Assembly: GCA_037355855.1 (NCBI GenBank)
Contig: CM074761.1
Span: 6,515,688 to 6,579,687, forward strand
DNA length: 64,000 nucleotides
Origin: Pseudo-nitzschia pungens
Lineage: Eukaryota > Bacillariophyta > Bacillariophyceae > Bacillariales > Bacillariaceae
Direction: 5' to 3'
Under the pieces are notes generated by a model that made no database searches, was not told the origin of the DNA, and saw nothing but the letters and a program-made list of their open reading frames with translations. Positions 24,624-37,146 of the stretch are shown piece after piece. Position 1 is the stretch's first letter. Each line of letters opens with the position of its first letter. The position numbers and the translations under genes were made by a program.

Positions 24624-25775
24624 CTAGTAGTCAAATTCTGAACTAACAGAAGTAAAGAAATCTTTCGATTTGCACTCGGTCCAAAGGGAAAGATTGTGGA
24701 ACATCGACGAGATCTTCTCACTTGCCATCTCGAACCCAAACAGTACCTCGTACTTGCACGAGCTCAGGGTCAGGAGCTGGTTGACTTTTTTCGCGTGGCC
24801 GTTCACGGCTAAAATCCGGAACACGAATTCCGAAAGAGAACAGATCCCTTGGGACACGCTCTCTAGTACACGTAGCTTGTTGATTGGATTGTCGAAAATT
24901 TCAAACGCAATGGTGCCTGGTAGTCTAGTATTGGATTCCGATTGAATTCCTCTTGTACTACTACCTGGTACCAGTGCGAATTACGGGTACACGAAGTAAT
25001 TATTTTGTCATTGAAAAACCGGACTTTCTTGCAATCCTAGAACAGTTCCTTTTGTTCAATCAAGATGATGAAAGGCCGATTGATTCAGATCACTCAAGTG
25101 ATAAAGAACCAACAATACTCCTAATACTAGTAACTTAGATAACACAGATAAAATAAGATTTTTCTACTTACCTTTGGAACAAGTTGGTAAAATAAATCCT
25201 GTACGGGACTGATTTTTGAACATCGGGGACGTGATGTGACTAACTCGTCGTTTGCCAAAGTTCTACGCCTTTGGTCAAGCTCCAACGAATCATGCAAAGA
25301 CACAGCAACTTACCGAGAAAAGACTTAAATTAATGAACCTGAATTGATGCTTTCTATTATCAGAACATGTATCGAAAATGGGGATGGTCAAAACAACTTT
25401 AATAGAGCCGATGCATTTTTCTTGCTGTGCACCGGTAAGATAGTGTGTCTCCTCATGTCCTCAGAATTGCCATTCCCCATGTCATCTTCACCAGCATACC
25501 TAGGCATTTGGCGAGAAGACTGAACACTGTTGCTCTTAAGGGCATTGCCTTGCACCATGGTGAAATTGTCGGATTTTCGGATTGTCGAACTCTCGTCGTT
25601 CTCGTCACCAAAAACCGAAGCAGTTCGAACAATTGGTTCTACGAGGTCAATTTTTACAAGGAAACGGCGCAAACGCGATCTCGATGCAAGGATTTCTCCG
25701 GACGAGAAGAATGGGTTCAAAGGACCAGTTGCAACAGGACTTTGGCAACCACCATGGTCCGGGTCGAAATGAGCA
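24624..25775 (-). other. Possible multi-exon gene or extra 5' exons of the SecA-like gene
   Basis: Several minus-strand segments look coding. The clearest runs from about 24,985 down to a TAG at 24,624 and reads as a normal mixed-composition protein (I-A-F-E-I-F-D-N-P-I-N-K-L, then L-F-G-F-E-M). Consensus GTAAGT donors lie near 25,313 and 25,172. A consistent phase can be built from the second donor into an acceptor near 24,983 with an uninterrupted frame. Another open stretch ends at a stop at 25,388. The last segment stops only 50 bp before the SecA-like ATG. These could be a separate small gene, a decayed gene, or 5' exons of the giant gene joined through a short intron. No family was recognised. 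Confidence 0.3.
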
Positions 25776-26675
25776 TTAGATGTGTGTTGGTGTCAAAAAA
25801 AAAGGTGACAGAGATTCTACGGTAAGGTTTACGTAGAATGAGGTTGAAAATTGAGTAAGATTACTAGAGAATTTTCCAAGTTTCTGTGGAATCCAAACTG
25901 ATTCCCGCACTTTTTTTACTCCATTTTTTTTTTAAATTAAAAAAGGGGATCAGGATAGTGCCTGTAAGTTACATGAACCTTTTAAGAACAAAGGAAGTTC
26001 ATTTTCAAAATTTAAAAGGGGGGGAATCAGTTTGGATAGAATCACTTGGACGTATGGTAGTAATCCACAACGTACGTACGCTAGAGTGATGACCGTTTTC
26101 TACGGAATGGGGGATGTGAAACTGGGACAGCGGAGGAGAGGAACAGGAACACGTTCTTGCAGTTCCGCCTTGTTCCCTGTCGGTCGGGCGCGCGCAATTC
26201 GGACAACTTTGACGACATGTGAAATGAATTGGAATCCATTCTACCGGTTGAGGATCGTCCAATGAAAATCGATGACGCAGAGAACGTCGACGCAGGTTTC
26301 GAAATGATTGGATGAAATTGATTTTTGTTATTTTTTTCTTGTTGGTTCGGTGTCTTTTGGGCTGAGTGAAGACAAGTTCGTTCGTTCGTTTGCATTCCCT
26401 AACGGTACCGGTACCAGTACATACCTGCCGTACGTGTCGTCGTAGCCTGTAACATTTTTACTACGGACATGAATTTTGGACTCAGTGCAGATGTAAGGCT
26501 TACGTGCCGTATCTTTCGTTGTCAAAAATAAGTTCTCACCGCACCGTCGGATCATTCCGTCTCATCCCGTGTCATAAATTCCTTTCGGATTGAATGCACA
26601 AGACAGAAGAAAAACCAGTTGGATAATTGAGATCTTTCATCCATTTTTCACAACACAACACAACACAACACAACA
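25776..26675. other. Intergenic region upstream of the CBS gene
   Basis: No gene is supported. The region has poly-A/T stretches near 25,790-25,945, a GTACCGGTACC-rich patch near 26,403-26,440, and CAACA repeats immediately before the ATG at 26,676, which likely lie in the CBS gene leader. Confidence 0.6.
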
Positions 26676-27822
26676 ATGCTATCCAAAATTGCTCCCATCG
26701 CCGCAAGGACCGCTTCTAACCATTTCAGCCGATTCGCAGCTCCCGCTGCTGTCCGAGGATTCGCCACCGTGGGAGAGGTGACAACGGCCGCAGATGCCGC
26801 CGAGCTGAGTGGGTACCGCAACATCCCGTACACGATCAATCAGGATTCCATGGTCATCGACGCCGTCCAGCAATTTGCGGCAAACAACATTGGCTGTTTG
26901 GTAGTGGTGGACGATGATGGTAGGTACAAACTACGATTCAATACAATGGTGTAATCGGTTTCGCCCTCCTGTTTTGTCGGTTCCGGTCGTGTCGTCTGGA
27001 ACGACAAAGTTGGATCGAAAGGGCGCTGCCGATTCGGAATGAGAGCACCGCTGAGGCTTTGAGATTCCTTGTTTGATTGTTGATTGGTTGCCGACCTACC
27101 GAACCACCCTGGATTTTGTCGTCCGGATTTCGAATCGGGTTTGGGTAGGATTCAGTGTCGATTCCATGCTCTCATATTACAAATGTTGTGTAAATGTTTT
27201 GCATTTTCCGCTGTGCGGCACCAGGTGAATTGACTGGAATCATCAGTGAACGTGACTATATTTCCAAGATTGCCCTGCTCGGTCGAACTTCAAAGGAAAC
27301 GAAGGTGAAGGAAATTGCCACTATGAGCAGCAAGCTCGTCACGGTCAAGGTGAGTTGGTTGCTTCATCGTCGGTGAGACCTGATCCATCTGAATCATTCA
27401 ATACTAAGTGTCACTGGTCGAGCGAGAGGAGGACAGTCTTTGGTTCCGGAGCAGTTGGGGTGTGGCGTTGTTTCGTTTTCCCTTGCTTCTGTCGTCCTCT
27501 AACTCCGAATTGCTTTTGTCGTCGTTGCCGTTGTCCTTGTCCTTGTCGCACAATATCAAAACTCGACTGGCTTGTGGCACGCATCGCTGTATCACAACCA
27601 CAAAAAAATATACCAATCAAGCCCGACGAATCGGTCCAGATCTGCATGGAGAAAATGCTGGCTTCCGATATTCGTCACTTGCCCCTCGTCGAGGATGGGG
27701 AGTTGAAGGGAATGGTCTCGATCAAAGATCTCGTCAAAACGACCATCAAAGAAAAAGAGGAAGCCATCAAGGTGTTGTCTGACTTCGCTCTCGGAAAGGG
27801 GGGGCACTTTGGGTCCGAGTGA
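26676..27822 (+). CDS. Mitochondrial-type two-CBS-domain protein
   Basis: Three exons (26676-26919, 27225-27349, 27622-27822) give 189 residues with consistent phase; both introns begin with good donors (GTAGGT, GTGAGT). The first ~35 residues are rich in Ala, Arg and Ser without acids and end in R-G-F-A, a typical mitochondrial presequence. Two CBS motifs follow: one with [22 protein letters not shown], the other with [25 protein letters not shown] pairs bind adenine nucleotides. Single-pair organellar proteins such as plant CBSX3 modulate thioredoxin or respiratory partners, so a regulatory mitochondrial role is inferred. The third-exon acceptor (ATCAAG) is purine-rich but is the only AG that preserves the frame in that stretch. 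Confidence 0.88.
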
Positions 27823-28258
27823 AACAACAAACTACAAAAAAAATCCTTTCTGGATACAGGTCGTGGTAGGAGGAGAGACTTGGACCAAGATGATACTGGT
27901 CTAGAAAGTTTTCCTAACGCCATGAAAAGAACGTCATAGATTGGATTAAGGCTTGCTGATCCACTCATGGCCAATTCTTTTAGGGATAGATAACAAAATA
28001 CATTAAACGAAAAGACAATCAACATTGTCAATGTTTTGCGGACTTTGGTGTGTTTCTTTACGCTATTGGTCTCTCTTTTCGTCGGGTCCGTTTGCGAGTG
28101 GGGAACCAACTCCTTTCGCATCAGTAGAACGGGTTGAATTGCGTATTTTATGATTAATCTAATTATTTCTATTCGTTATGTGCCACCGTAATTGGACTTT
28201 GAGGTTCCCACCCTCTCTACCAGCGCTTGCTATTATTTTCTAGAGGATACCCTAACTT
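27823..28258. other. Short intergenic spacer between convergent genes
   Basis: This 436-bp spacer separates the 3' ends of the CBS gene (+) and the SNF2 gene (-). I see no gene, and it probably holds both 3' untranslated regions. Confidence 0.6.
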
Positions 28259-31200
28259 CTAATCTAGCCACCCCAATTGACTAGTAATGGAGGACACTAG
28301 ACAGTGAACTGTCAAAGAATCGGCTTTGTTCAATGTCCCTACGTCATTTTCGAGAACATCCATCAGCAAATCTAATGCTTGCTCACTTTTCCCGAAACGA
28401 CACAGGCACTCAACCCGAAAAAGAGTTTTCTGCATTGGGTCGGAGGAACTTTCGAAATGAAAATTGCGCGAACATCTATTTGCTTTCTCTCTGACATGCT
28501 GCATCTTTCCCGCACTGCCGTTGCTGCTACTGCTACTGCTGCCTCTATTGTTTTCTCTGTTCTCCTTGCCTGTAAAATCTTCCGTTTTCTTGGAACGGAT
28601 TCTGTGGGATCGGCCCATAACTTTCGGTTCACTTTTCTTCGCAAACCACGCCGATGCTGTGGGAAGACTGCTAAAAGGTTGGTGCGAAGGAGACTGAATA
28701 AAATCATCAAAATAAAAATTTTCCGGCAACGAATACACAATATCGTGTGAGCTCTGCCCCACTACTCCTTTCTGAGAAAAATAGGAATGATCTGGATTCT
28801 TTCGTGCATCATACGCAAATCCTCTCATCTCTAATTTGTCCAGGAACTCGCACTCCCCCTCATCACCGAGAATAAAGACTTTCTTTTTTAGTTCCTCTTT
28901 TGTGAAGTACTTGGCTGTGTGATTTCCAGAATTTGTTAGAATTGCGCGGCGTATACCATCTTTGTGGATTTGCTTTTCGTAACGCTTCTCTTCTACAGTA
29001 CCAGCAGTAATGAGACGAAAGACCTGCACCTTCTTTTTCTGGCCAAGTCTGTAACAACGGTCTAACAACGACAAAAGATATAACATGGAATTTTGAGACA
29101 ACAACTCGTTTCTCACACTCTTCGCGGCGTCTCGAAACTCACCCACAGCCTGGGCATCCTCTGCAGGATTCCACGAGGGATCATAAACTATACACGAGTC
29201 GGCTCCCGTCAATGTCAGCCCCTGACCGCCTGCTTTTGTCGAGATCAACATGATATCCACGCCCGAACCCGGTTCGTTGAATTCATCAACATATTTTTGC
29301 CTATCTTTTTCCTTCGTTCCTCCATCGATTCTGGAAAGTTTGAATTCATCTTTCAGGACTTGTTGAATGATGTCGAGAACTTTTGTGGACTGAGAGAATA
29401 TTAAGGTTCTATGCCCTTTTCGAATCAAGGCAGTAACAACATTGTACATGACGTCGAGTTTTGTTGATGCGGCCATCAATTCAATCGGATCATATTTCTC
29501 GAAGTTACCGATTGTTTCGACAGAGTCTTGTCCTACTAGAAGCGGGTGGCCACACAGCTTCTGGAGCCATGTGATAGCGAATAGTGGAGATTTGGCCTCG
29601 CCTTCCAAGAGACTGGAAACGGTTTCGGATTGAATATATTCCGTGTACATGTCTCTCTGCATAGGAGATAGGTTCGTCCAGAGGACGTATTCGTGTTTGG
29701 GGGGAAGGGCCTCGGCAAGATATTCTGCCTTTGTCCGCTGGAGAAAATATGGTTGGATCAACTTCTGTAACTCTTGCATCGCTTCCTCTCCCCGTTTCAC
29801 TTCGAGGTCGTCAGCATCTGCACTTCTCGCGGCCTCGATGGGTTTGCCAAAATCGTTTTGGAACTCTTTGTGCGTTCCAAGAACCTTACCAGAAGTTGCA
29901 AAAGTGAAAAGGGCATGGAGCTCTTTGAGATTGTTCATGATTGGCGTACCGGTCAAAATCAATCTACGAGTTTTCTCTGATTTTGCAATTAACTCCATAG
30001 ATATGCTATTTTTCGTGTTGGGATCTTTGATCTTGTGCTATTTATTAAAATAACAACAAGGTCCAAGAATGCGTTAGTTTCAACAAATCATGCGTCGCAT
30101 TACTTCAATTGCGATCTTCTTTCTTACCGCTTCATCCAAAATGACGTAGTCCCAGACTTGTCTTCCAGCGACGCGCTGGGTGAAGTGGTCAGGGTTGTTT
30201 GCCACCAAACCAAACGATGTAATTACTATTTGGGGTGATTGCGCTTCCAGTGCCTGATGCAATCTCTTCTTTCTAGTATACACTGCAATATCGCTCGAAA
30301 GGACTTGGATCTTGACGTCGCAGCAAAGGCGTAGGATTTGTCTCGCTTCCTTCTCCCAATTCCGCAACACGCTGACCGGAGCAACAACAATTGCCTTCTT
30401 GATTGTCTTTGCCTTCATCAATCCTCCGAGCAAGGACAGCGTCGTGAAAGTTTTGCCCTGAGAGAGAAGAAAAAGAAAAAGCAAAGTAAATATTCAAAAG
30501 TCCAAACGACGATCAAAGTATTTTAAAAAAGTTTCATGCGTGGTATTTCGCTGAAACTTACCATTCCCATGTCGTCTCCCAAAATACCACCAACCTTCGA
30601 TAAATGCAATCCAGCCATCCAGGCCACTCCGTCCTTCTGAAAGTCATATAATTTTTCGTAGAGAACAGAAGGTATGGAAAAAGGAGGCATCTTGTCGTTT
30701 CCGCCAATCGTGTACTCTTGTCGGCCCTGGTTGAACGACCAAGAATTGTTTTTCGTTTTCGATTTCGATTTTTTCTCCAGTACTTCTTCGGGTTCGAAAG
30801 GATCTCCGTCATCTGAGCTTGATGATGTGGATAGCGATGACGATGATGATGACAAGGAATCAGATAACGACGGATCGGCAGAGCTGATTGAATTCGTGGC
30901 AAATATTTTTTGTGCTTGAGTGATTGTTCTCGTCAGTAGAGGTGATTTATTTGGTTCCCGTGTTTTGTTATCGCACAATGAGATCATTGGTGAATCGACA
31001 AGTGATGGAGGAGATTGACAGCTTTCTGTCTTTTTACCCGAAATGAGGGAACCTGTTTCTCGTAGTTGTTTCTTCTTTGTTGCTTTTTCTGGTGAAGATA
31101 AAGTCGAAGAGTCGCTTTCGTCAGAAGAAGACAACGAGAAGTCTTCGAGTCGACGGGGGCTTCGTCCCAATGGTGTTGTTCGTGTATTATCATCGAATAG

Positions 31201-31410
31201 GTCATACCGGTACGATTTTTCGTGCACGGACTCTTCTCCATCCGTATCAACCAATTGTACTCGTTTCATCGAAGTTGATAACTTTCCAACGTTGCTTTCA
31301 TCCGATATCGATTCGTTTTCAAGATCATCACCATCTTCGAAGCCCGATTCAGAGTCTGATTCGATGATGCGAATCCGAGTCTTCCCTGACTTTCTCGCGT
31401 ATTTCTCCAT
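28259..31410 (-). CDS. SNF2-family ATPase, ERCC6L/CSB-like
   Basis: Four exons (31410-30562, 30457-30128, 30037-29143, 29061-28259) give 958 residues with canonical splice sites. The N-terminus is Ser/Asp/Glu-rich and probably disordered. Helicase motifs follow: I at D-D-M-G-M-G-K-T, split by intron 1; II at D-E-A-H, split by intron 2 between A and H; III at L-T-G-T-P-I-M-N-N-L; V at S-T-K-A-G-G-Q-G-L-T-L; and VI with R-C-Y-R-L-G-Q, interrupted upstream by intron 3. A downstream S-S-H-D-I-V-Y-S element resembles that of ERCC6L/PICH-type and plant CHR24 proteins, then a Ser-rich tail. Such ATPases translocate on DNA in transcription-coupled repair (CSB) or on ultrafine mitotic bridges (PICH). 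The subfamily choice is inferred from the short C-terminal motif. Intron 3 is 81 bp and stop-free in frame. Confidence 0.88.
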
Positions 31411-33111
31411 TGTTTAGAGGCGAAAAATGAGGACCGGCTGTCTTCAGGTGCAGCGTACTTTTTTCTTTCTGTCTATGTCGAGGTGACCGGTATTGCTACT
31501 GTATTCTATGCCTGTCTCCTGCAACGTCCGTTGTTCGTACACCGTACACCGAACACCGAACGCATCATGAATGATGCATGCGGATGTTGGGTGTTCAAAG
31601 TCTCATTCTCTCATCAAAATCAAAACTCATCTCTCTCAAAACCAAAAAAAATACTTTTTTGATTGTACGTACAAACACGTACGAGTAAGGTTTGCCGGTG
31701 CGAATCGGTACGAGTAACCTTACGATACATCTGAGGTTTTTTCTCGGACCGAGCACGGTAAATTTACGTGTACACATCTACTGGCACATACGCTAACTAA
31801 CTGGTAATTACTCTAATGCAGGACTGATTATTTTTAAAAAAAATACGGAGCGTACAATGTAAAATAAGATACGAGTAACTTACTGTACTCGTACCGGTAA
31901 TCTTACTCTCGGAGACACCTTACGATCACATCATTCAACATTCAACAATAGTACCGTACCGTAATTACCGGTAAGATTACCGTTCTAATTTTTTTAAAAT
32001 TCAGCATGTGCGAGCAAGTCAAACTTAATCGAATGAGTCAATTTGATGTGACAGTACGGTCGGTACAGCTGTACCGTAACTACGGTAACCTTACCTAGTA
32101 CAGAGTCAGATTTTGTAGTAATTACCGTACTACTACCGGTACCGTACGTAACCTTACCGGATTAAGGCTACGAAGTACAGTACTACTGTAGTTAAAAAAA
32201 AAGGAATTTTTTTCTTTTAACTGCTGTTCGATTACCAGGTAAGGTTTACCGTACAGTAAAATCCTTAATTACCGGTACATTTATCACTTCGTATTATTGT
32301 TCGATTACCAGGTACGTACCGTAGTACTTCGTACAACACAAGGACAGTACGCATAATGACCGTTTCTATTAATTAAGCAAGGTACTGCAACTATCATACC
32401 CTGTAAGGCTATTCATTGATCACGATTCTTAGAGAACACCTCCTTGTCTTGATACTTGTTTTGGATGATATTAAGAGAGATATTTTCATCTTTCATTGTA
32501 AAGACTGGGCTTTATTATTTGAATCTTCATACAACCAAGAAACTGGGTTTCTAAGAGGAAAGAAGAACCCTACAGTATCAATATGTTCTACCTTGACGCC
32601 AAAGATACCTTAAATTTTGTCGATGCTTTTTTGTTAGGCTTATTGTGAGATTTGTGGCGATGGGACTAATTTTGTTGCCCACGAAAGACTGGAAGAAATT
32701 CGTAGTGTTTGATCGTGATGAATGGTGGACGAAAAGCGCGAGCTAACCTGTTAAGACAGTTTACTATGATGACGAAAATGACTCATCGTGTTCTTGTTAT
32801 TTTTATCCAACTGGGGTTGGTCGATAAAAAGCCTTCCATTCCTTTTCGTAGAATTATGGTGTTTCGCACTTCGGTAGGACGACGCTTTTCCCCAAAAGCC
32901 ATCATCTCGTCGAAGTCGGCAAAGATTTATATTTACTTTTGGGATTACTGGAGTATAGTTTGCTTTAATTGTAGCTGATCTCAGGCTTTCAAACAGAAAC
33001 GACAACACCAGGATGAGTAACTCTCTCATCAAGCCACTCCCATTTTCTAAACGGCCGAAAGGCTCCATCTTCACGAATCACATGTTCATCGTATAAATCA
33101 TTTACTTTTTC
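31411..33111. other. GTAC-rich intergenic region upstream of divergent genes
   Basis: This spacer lies between the starts of the SNF2 gene (-) and the TPR gene (+), so both promoters should be here. About 31,670-32,350 is very dense in GGTAC, ACCGGT and TACGTA words and TACCGGTAACCTTAC-like runs. ORFs at 32,416-32,613 and 32,709-32,978 read partly like protein but have no recognisable family and no consistent splice structure; they may be gene relics. Confidence 0.5.
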
Positions 33112-35388
33112 ATGAGCGTACAAGCGTTATTGCAAAGCAATATTATGGTTGCTGGACCTGATGGATTATACCAACGCAATGGGTGCATGGTAAAATCTCA
33201 AACGGGAGAAGGGGTCGATATACAGATACCCCAATGTCACCTACCAGAAGATAGGAATGCACACGATAAAAGTTACACGGGTTACCACGACTGTATCATG
33301 ATTGAGTGCGATTCCTCGTTATATGACAACGAGAAAAGCGAAAGTCACAAGCCGATGCACCAATTCGAAAGCGATCCTCTTGAGACGATTCCGAACTTGA
33401 ACAATGCTGGCGTGGTAATGATGGAATCGTACGATTATGATCTTGCATTGGATTACTTTCGGCGATGCCTCAGTAGCATGCGTGACATCTTTGGACAAGA
33501 CTACTCCCCAACAGTCCTCGTAGCAGCAGCAAAGTCAACAACAATGTCATCAAAAACACATCCATTCTCGCCGAGTGAACGGCAACTTGATTCATCTTCT
33601 ACCCAATACGACGAGGGCATGTCGAATTGCCTGAATCCTGTCAGGATGGAGGGGATTGTCTTGGACCTCATTGACTCTCTGGACAAAGCAGCTTCAATTG
33701 TACTGTTCAACATGGGGATTCTTTGCTTATTGCTTGATGTAGACCGGGAAGCTGACGAATGTTTTGCGAAAGCGCTGTTGATAGCGCGTGCTGCTGGTCT
33801 ATCCAGTCCAGTAAGCATCGTTTCGATTTTACGTAACATGGGATGCATTCGATATCGTAACCGGGAACACGTCAAGGCATTAGAACTTTTCAGAGAAGCT
33901 CTGCAATATCGGGACATGCTCGCTGATGAATTGGAAATCGCCTCTATCCTAAACTCCATTGGTGTCGTATACTTCCACTTACCCAAACCAAACACTATCA
34001 AGGCACTGCACTATTACCAAGAAGCATTGAAGATACGCAAACATAGACTGGTTTCGAATCACAAGGACACAGCTACGGTACTGAACAACATCGGACGTGT
34101 GTATTACCTCAAAGAAGACTACCCATGTGCCTTGGAAAAGTATTTGGATGCACTTAGTATGCGACGAAAAGTGCTTGGAAACGATCACTTGGATGTTGCT
34201 GCAACAGTATACAACGCTGGTCAAACCTACCATCAGAGAGGTGAATTGCAAAAGGCCCTCCAGTACTATCAAGAATTCATGCGGATTGCTCTACCTATAC
34301 TAGGACGATGCCATCGCGATATTGCTACGATGCTCAAGTGCATGGCACAAATCTATCACGAACAAAGGGACTACGAGAGAGCGCTTTCTTTTTATGAAGA
34401 CGCTTTGACTGCAGGACGGTCTGCTTTGGGTGTTCATCCCGAAGTCGCATCCATCTTAAACAAGATGGGAAATCTATACTACGAACGGGGTGATTTCGAT
34501 AGGGCTTTGGACAAGTACAAGGAGGGTTTGAATGTGGAACGCGTCGTTCTGCATCACCTTCATCCAAATATCACGGTAACGCTAACGAACATTGGCCAGA
34601 TTGCAAAGCAGACGGGAGAATATCACGCAGCTTTGAAATTCTACAAGGAAGCTCTAGATATTCAAGCGAAATCATTCGGCAAGAACCATCCAGAAATCGC
34701 CGTCACCCTTTCGAACATAGCGCTGATACACTACCAAAACAAGTCGTATGGGAAAAGCCTTGATGTTTATCAGGAGGCTCTTCGAATCAGAAGAGATCAT
34801 TTTGGGGATTGCAACCTCGACGTAGCATCCTCTTTGAATTCCATTGGACTCGTCCTGTTCAAGTTAGGGCTGCACGACATGTCGCTTCAAAGCTTCTCGG
34901 AAAGCCTCAAGACTCGTCGTTCGATTCTAGGTAACGAACATCGTGATATAGCGATCATTTTGTACAACATTGCTACCATACACATGGAACGGGGCGAAGA
35001 TGATGAAGCCTTGAGAAGTTACGAGGAAACGCTGCGTATAGAAAGAACGTTTCTTGGATCCGACCACACCGATCTTATCTTGACGCTTCAACACATAGCT
35101 CAAGTATACCAACAAAAAGGAGAGTTTGATGAAGCTGTAAACTGTTTGACCGAGGTCTTGAGAATTCAGCGATTAAAAATGTCTGACAACAACGTCTCCG
35201 TCGCGCAAACTCTGAGCAACATTGCTGAAATCCACATGGAAAATGGATCTATTTCCAGCGTGATGGATTACATGTCAGAAGCTACACGTATTGCGATCCT
35301 TGCGGGGCGCGACGAAACTGACGTAAAGCTCAACGGGCTGCGTTTTTACGATCTGGCGTTGAACCCCAAGAGCGCACCTGCTGCATAG
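33112..35388 (+). CDS. Kinesin-light-chain-like tetratricopeptide repeat protein
   Basis: This intronless frame of 758 codons starts at the ATG at 33,112. From about residue 95 to the end it is built of roughly 42-residue TPR units of the TPR_10/TPR_12 (kinesin light chain) style, with recurring A-L-x-x-Y-x-E-A-L-x-I-R, L-G-x-x-H-x-D-I-A and L-x-N-I-G-x-I-Y patterns; at least 13 units can be counted. The first ~90 residues have no repeat and no signal peptide. There is no enzymatic domain. TPR arrays of this type mediate protein-protein contacts. They are abundant in diatoms, where most members are uncharacterised, so the partner and process remain unknown. Confidence 0.85.
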   Translation: MSVQALLQSNIMVAGPDGLYQRNGCMVKSQTGEGVDIQIPQCHLPEDRNAHDKSYTGYHDCIMIECDSSLYDNEKSESHKPMHQFESDPLETIPNLNNAGVVMMESYDYDLALDYFRRCLSSMRDIFGQDYSPTVLVAAAKSTTMSSKTHPFSPSERQLDSSSTQYDEGMSNCLNPVRMEGIVLDLIDSLDKAASIVLFNMGILCLLLDVDREADECFAKALLIARAAGLSSPVSIVSILRNMGCIRYRNREHVKALELFREALQYRDMLADELEIASILNSIGVVYFHLPKPNTIKALHYYQEALKIRKHRLVSNHKDTATVLNNIGRVYYLKEDYPCALEKYLDALSMRRKVLGNDHLDVAATVYNAGQTYHQRGELQKALQYYQEFMRIALPILGRCHRDIATMLKCMAQIYHEQRDYERALSFYEDALTAGRSALGVHPEVASILNKMGNLYYERGDFDRALDKYKEGLNVERVVLHHLHPNITVTLTNIGQIAKQTGEYHAALKFYKEALDIQAKSFGKNHPEIAVTLSNIALIHYQNKSYGKSLDVYQEALRIRRDHFGDCNLDVASSLNSIGLVLFKLGLHDMSLQSFSESLKTRRSILGNEHRDIAIILYNIATIHMERGEDDEALRSYEETLRIERTFLGSDHTDLILTLQHIAQVYQQKGEFDEAVNCLTEVLRIQRLKMSDNNVSVAQTLSNIAEIHMENGSISSVMDYMSEATRIAILAGRDETDVKLNGLRFYDLALNPKSAPAA

Positions 35389-35860
35389 ACCATCATTGAC
35401 CTGCATTAGTACTACTAGTAGTACTAGCAGTTTATCGGATCAAGCACAAGAAAGGGGACACTGGGCTGATTCAAAAATGAATCATAGAATAGAATCTTTC
35501 GACTACCTTGCTACTACTTAAAAAAGATTTTCCACCCAAACAAAACCAATTCAGACTACTAGTAGTACTACTAGTAGCTAGTACTAGTACTAGTACTACC
35601 AGCAGGGCAAACCTGCTAGACAGGCTTCTTCGTCGACGATCATGTTCACTCTTGTTGAACAAGCTTCTTGTTGTTGCTCGTCCTGTCAGCAGCACCAGCA
35701 GATGGTGATACACCATTACTTTACAAATAATAGTAAGATTGTCTTTCATCGCACAAAACAGAACTGACACAAGACTGACTACTACCTTTCATGGCCTAGA
35801 TGTGTGTTCTGAAAAAAGTGAATTACAATACAGAAGAAGTAGTAGAAGTAATTTCCAAAA
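35389..35860. other. Spacer between the TPR gene and the 14-kb element
   Basis: No gene is supported. The region contains several TAGTAC/ACTAGT palindromic clusters (about 35,408-35,430 and 35,556-35,600) typical of intergenic DNA in this window. Confidence 0.55.
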
Positions 35861-35885
35861 AATGGTACGTCTAATAACTGATTTT
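35861..35885 (+). repeat. Left terminal inverted repeat (candidate)
   Basis: Begins AATGGTACGTCT and ends ATAACTGATTTT. It is the inverted match of 49,885-49,909 with a single A/G difference. Its flank (ATTTCCAAAA) does not match the right flank. Confidence 0.55.
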
Positions 35886-36499
35886 CGACCATTTTGACCC
35901 GTTTCGACCACCCCCCTCTAATTTTTTAGATGTTTATTTTTTGTTTTAGCTCCAATATTTTTATTATTTGGAGCGAAAGGGTCTTTCTTAAGCTCGAATT
36001 AATATTTTTTGGCTCCAAAAATTAATTTTTCGCTGCAAACTCGAATATTTGGGTCGAAAAATTAAGAGCCGGGGTCGAAATTCGTTATTGAACCACCATT
36101 AGGGTTAAGGGTTGTAACGCTGTAGCGCTGTATCCCTGTATCCCTGTAGCGCTGTATCCCTGTAGCGCTGTAACGCTGTAGCGCTGTATCCCCTTTATCG
36201 CTGTAGCGCTGTAGCGCAGTGCTAACTCCAAAGATACTAGGGTTGTCACGTACGATTTGTACCAGTTGTACATACCCCGGGTATAGCATCCGCACTAATA
36301 CAGTGTAGCTGAGTGCTACAAGGTTAGGGTTGCTAATGCTACGAAATACTGTATTAGATATGTTAACCTACGATGCTACCATGCTAAGATACTATGCTAC
36401 CGCCGGGGTCGGGTCATTGGTGTATAATATGTACTATGACCGCATACCTGACCCAGACAGTTACCCAACGCGCTAGCACACCTTTGAATCTAATTAAGC

Positions 36500-36932
36500 G
36501 GAGCTACGCTACGCTACTCCGCACACACTACGCTACCCGTAGAATACAGTACTGGAGCTACAGAGCTCTGTTATTTTACGAGTTAGCGGAGCGCTGTCAC
36601 GATACGATACAGAGCTGAGCTGAGCTGCGCTCATCCACGGAGCTACGCTACGCTACTCCGCACACACTACGCTACCCGTAGAATACAGTACTGGAGCTAC
36701 AGAGCTCTGTTATTTTACGAGTTAGCGGAGCGCTGTCACGATACGATACAGAGCTGAGCTGAGCTGCGCTCATCCACGGAGCTACGCTCATCCACGGAGC
36801 TACGCTACGCTACTCCGCACACACTACGCTACCCGTAGAATACAGTACTGGAGCTACAGAGCTCTGTTATTTTACGAGTTAGCGGAGCGCTGTCACGATA
36901 CGATACAGAGCTGAGCTGAGCTGCGCTCATCC
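36500..36932. repeat. Three tandem copies of a 139-bp unit
   Basis: Units start at 36,500, 36,639 and 36,796, each beginning GGAGCTACGCTACG and ending GCTGCGCTCATCC, nearly identical. An 18-bp partial unit precedes the third. Each contains internal palindromes such as GAGCTC and AGCGGAGCGCT. Confidence 0.85.
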
Positions 36933-37146
36933 CCTGTAGCGCTGTAGCGCTGCACCGCTGTATCCCTGTATCCCTGTAGCGCTGTATCGCTGTTTCCCCT
37001 GTAGCGCTGTAGCATTGCAGCGCTGTATCCCTGTATCCCTGTAGCGCTGTATCGTAGCGCTGTATCCCTGTATCGCTGTAGCGCTGTAGCGCTGTATCCC
37101 CTTTAGCGGTGTATCCCCTGTAGCGCTGTTTCCCCTGTAGCGCTGT

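Noticed and set aside
23921..24646. 241-residue plus-strand ORF and other plus-strand ORFs over 15-24 kb
   Set aside because: All are antisense to the strongly supported SecA-like gene and show no family motifs.
32416..32978. Two short plus-strand ORFs upstream of the TPR gene
   Set aside because: They have some protein-like composition but no family, no shared frame and no convincing splice sites.
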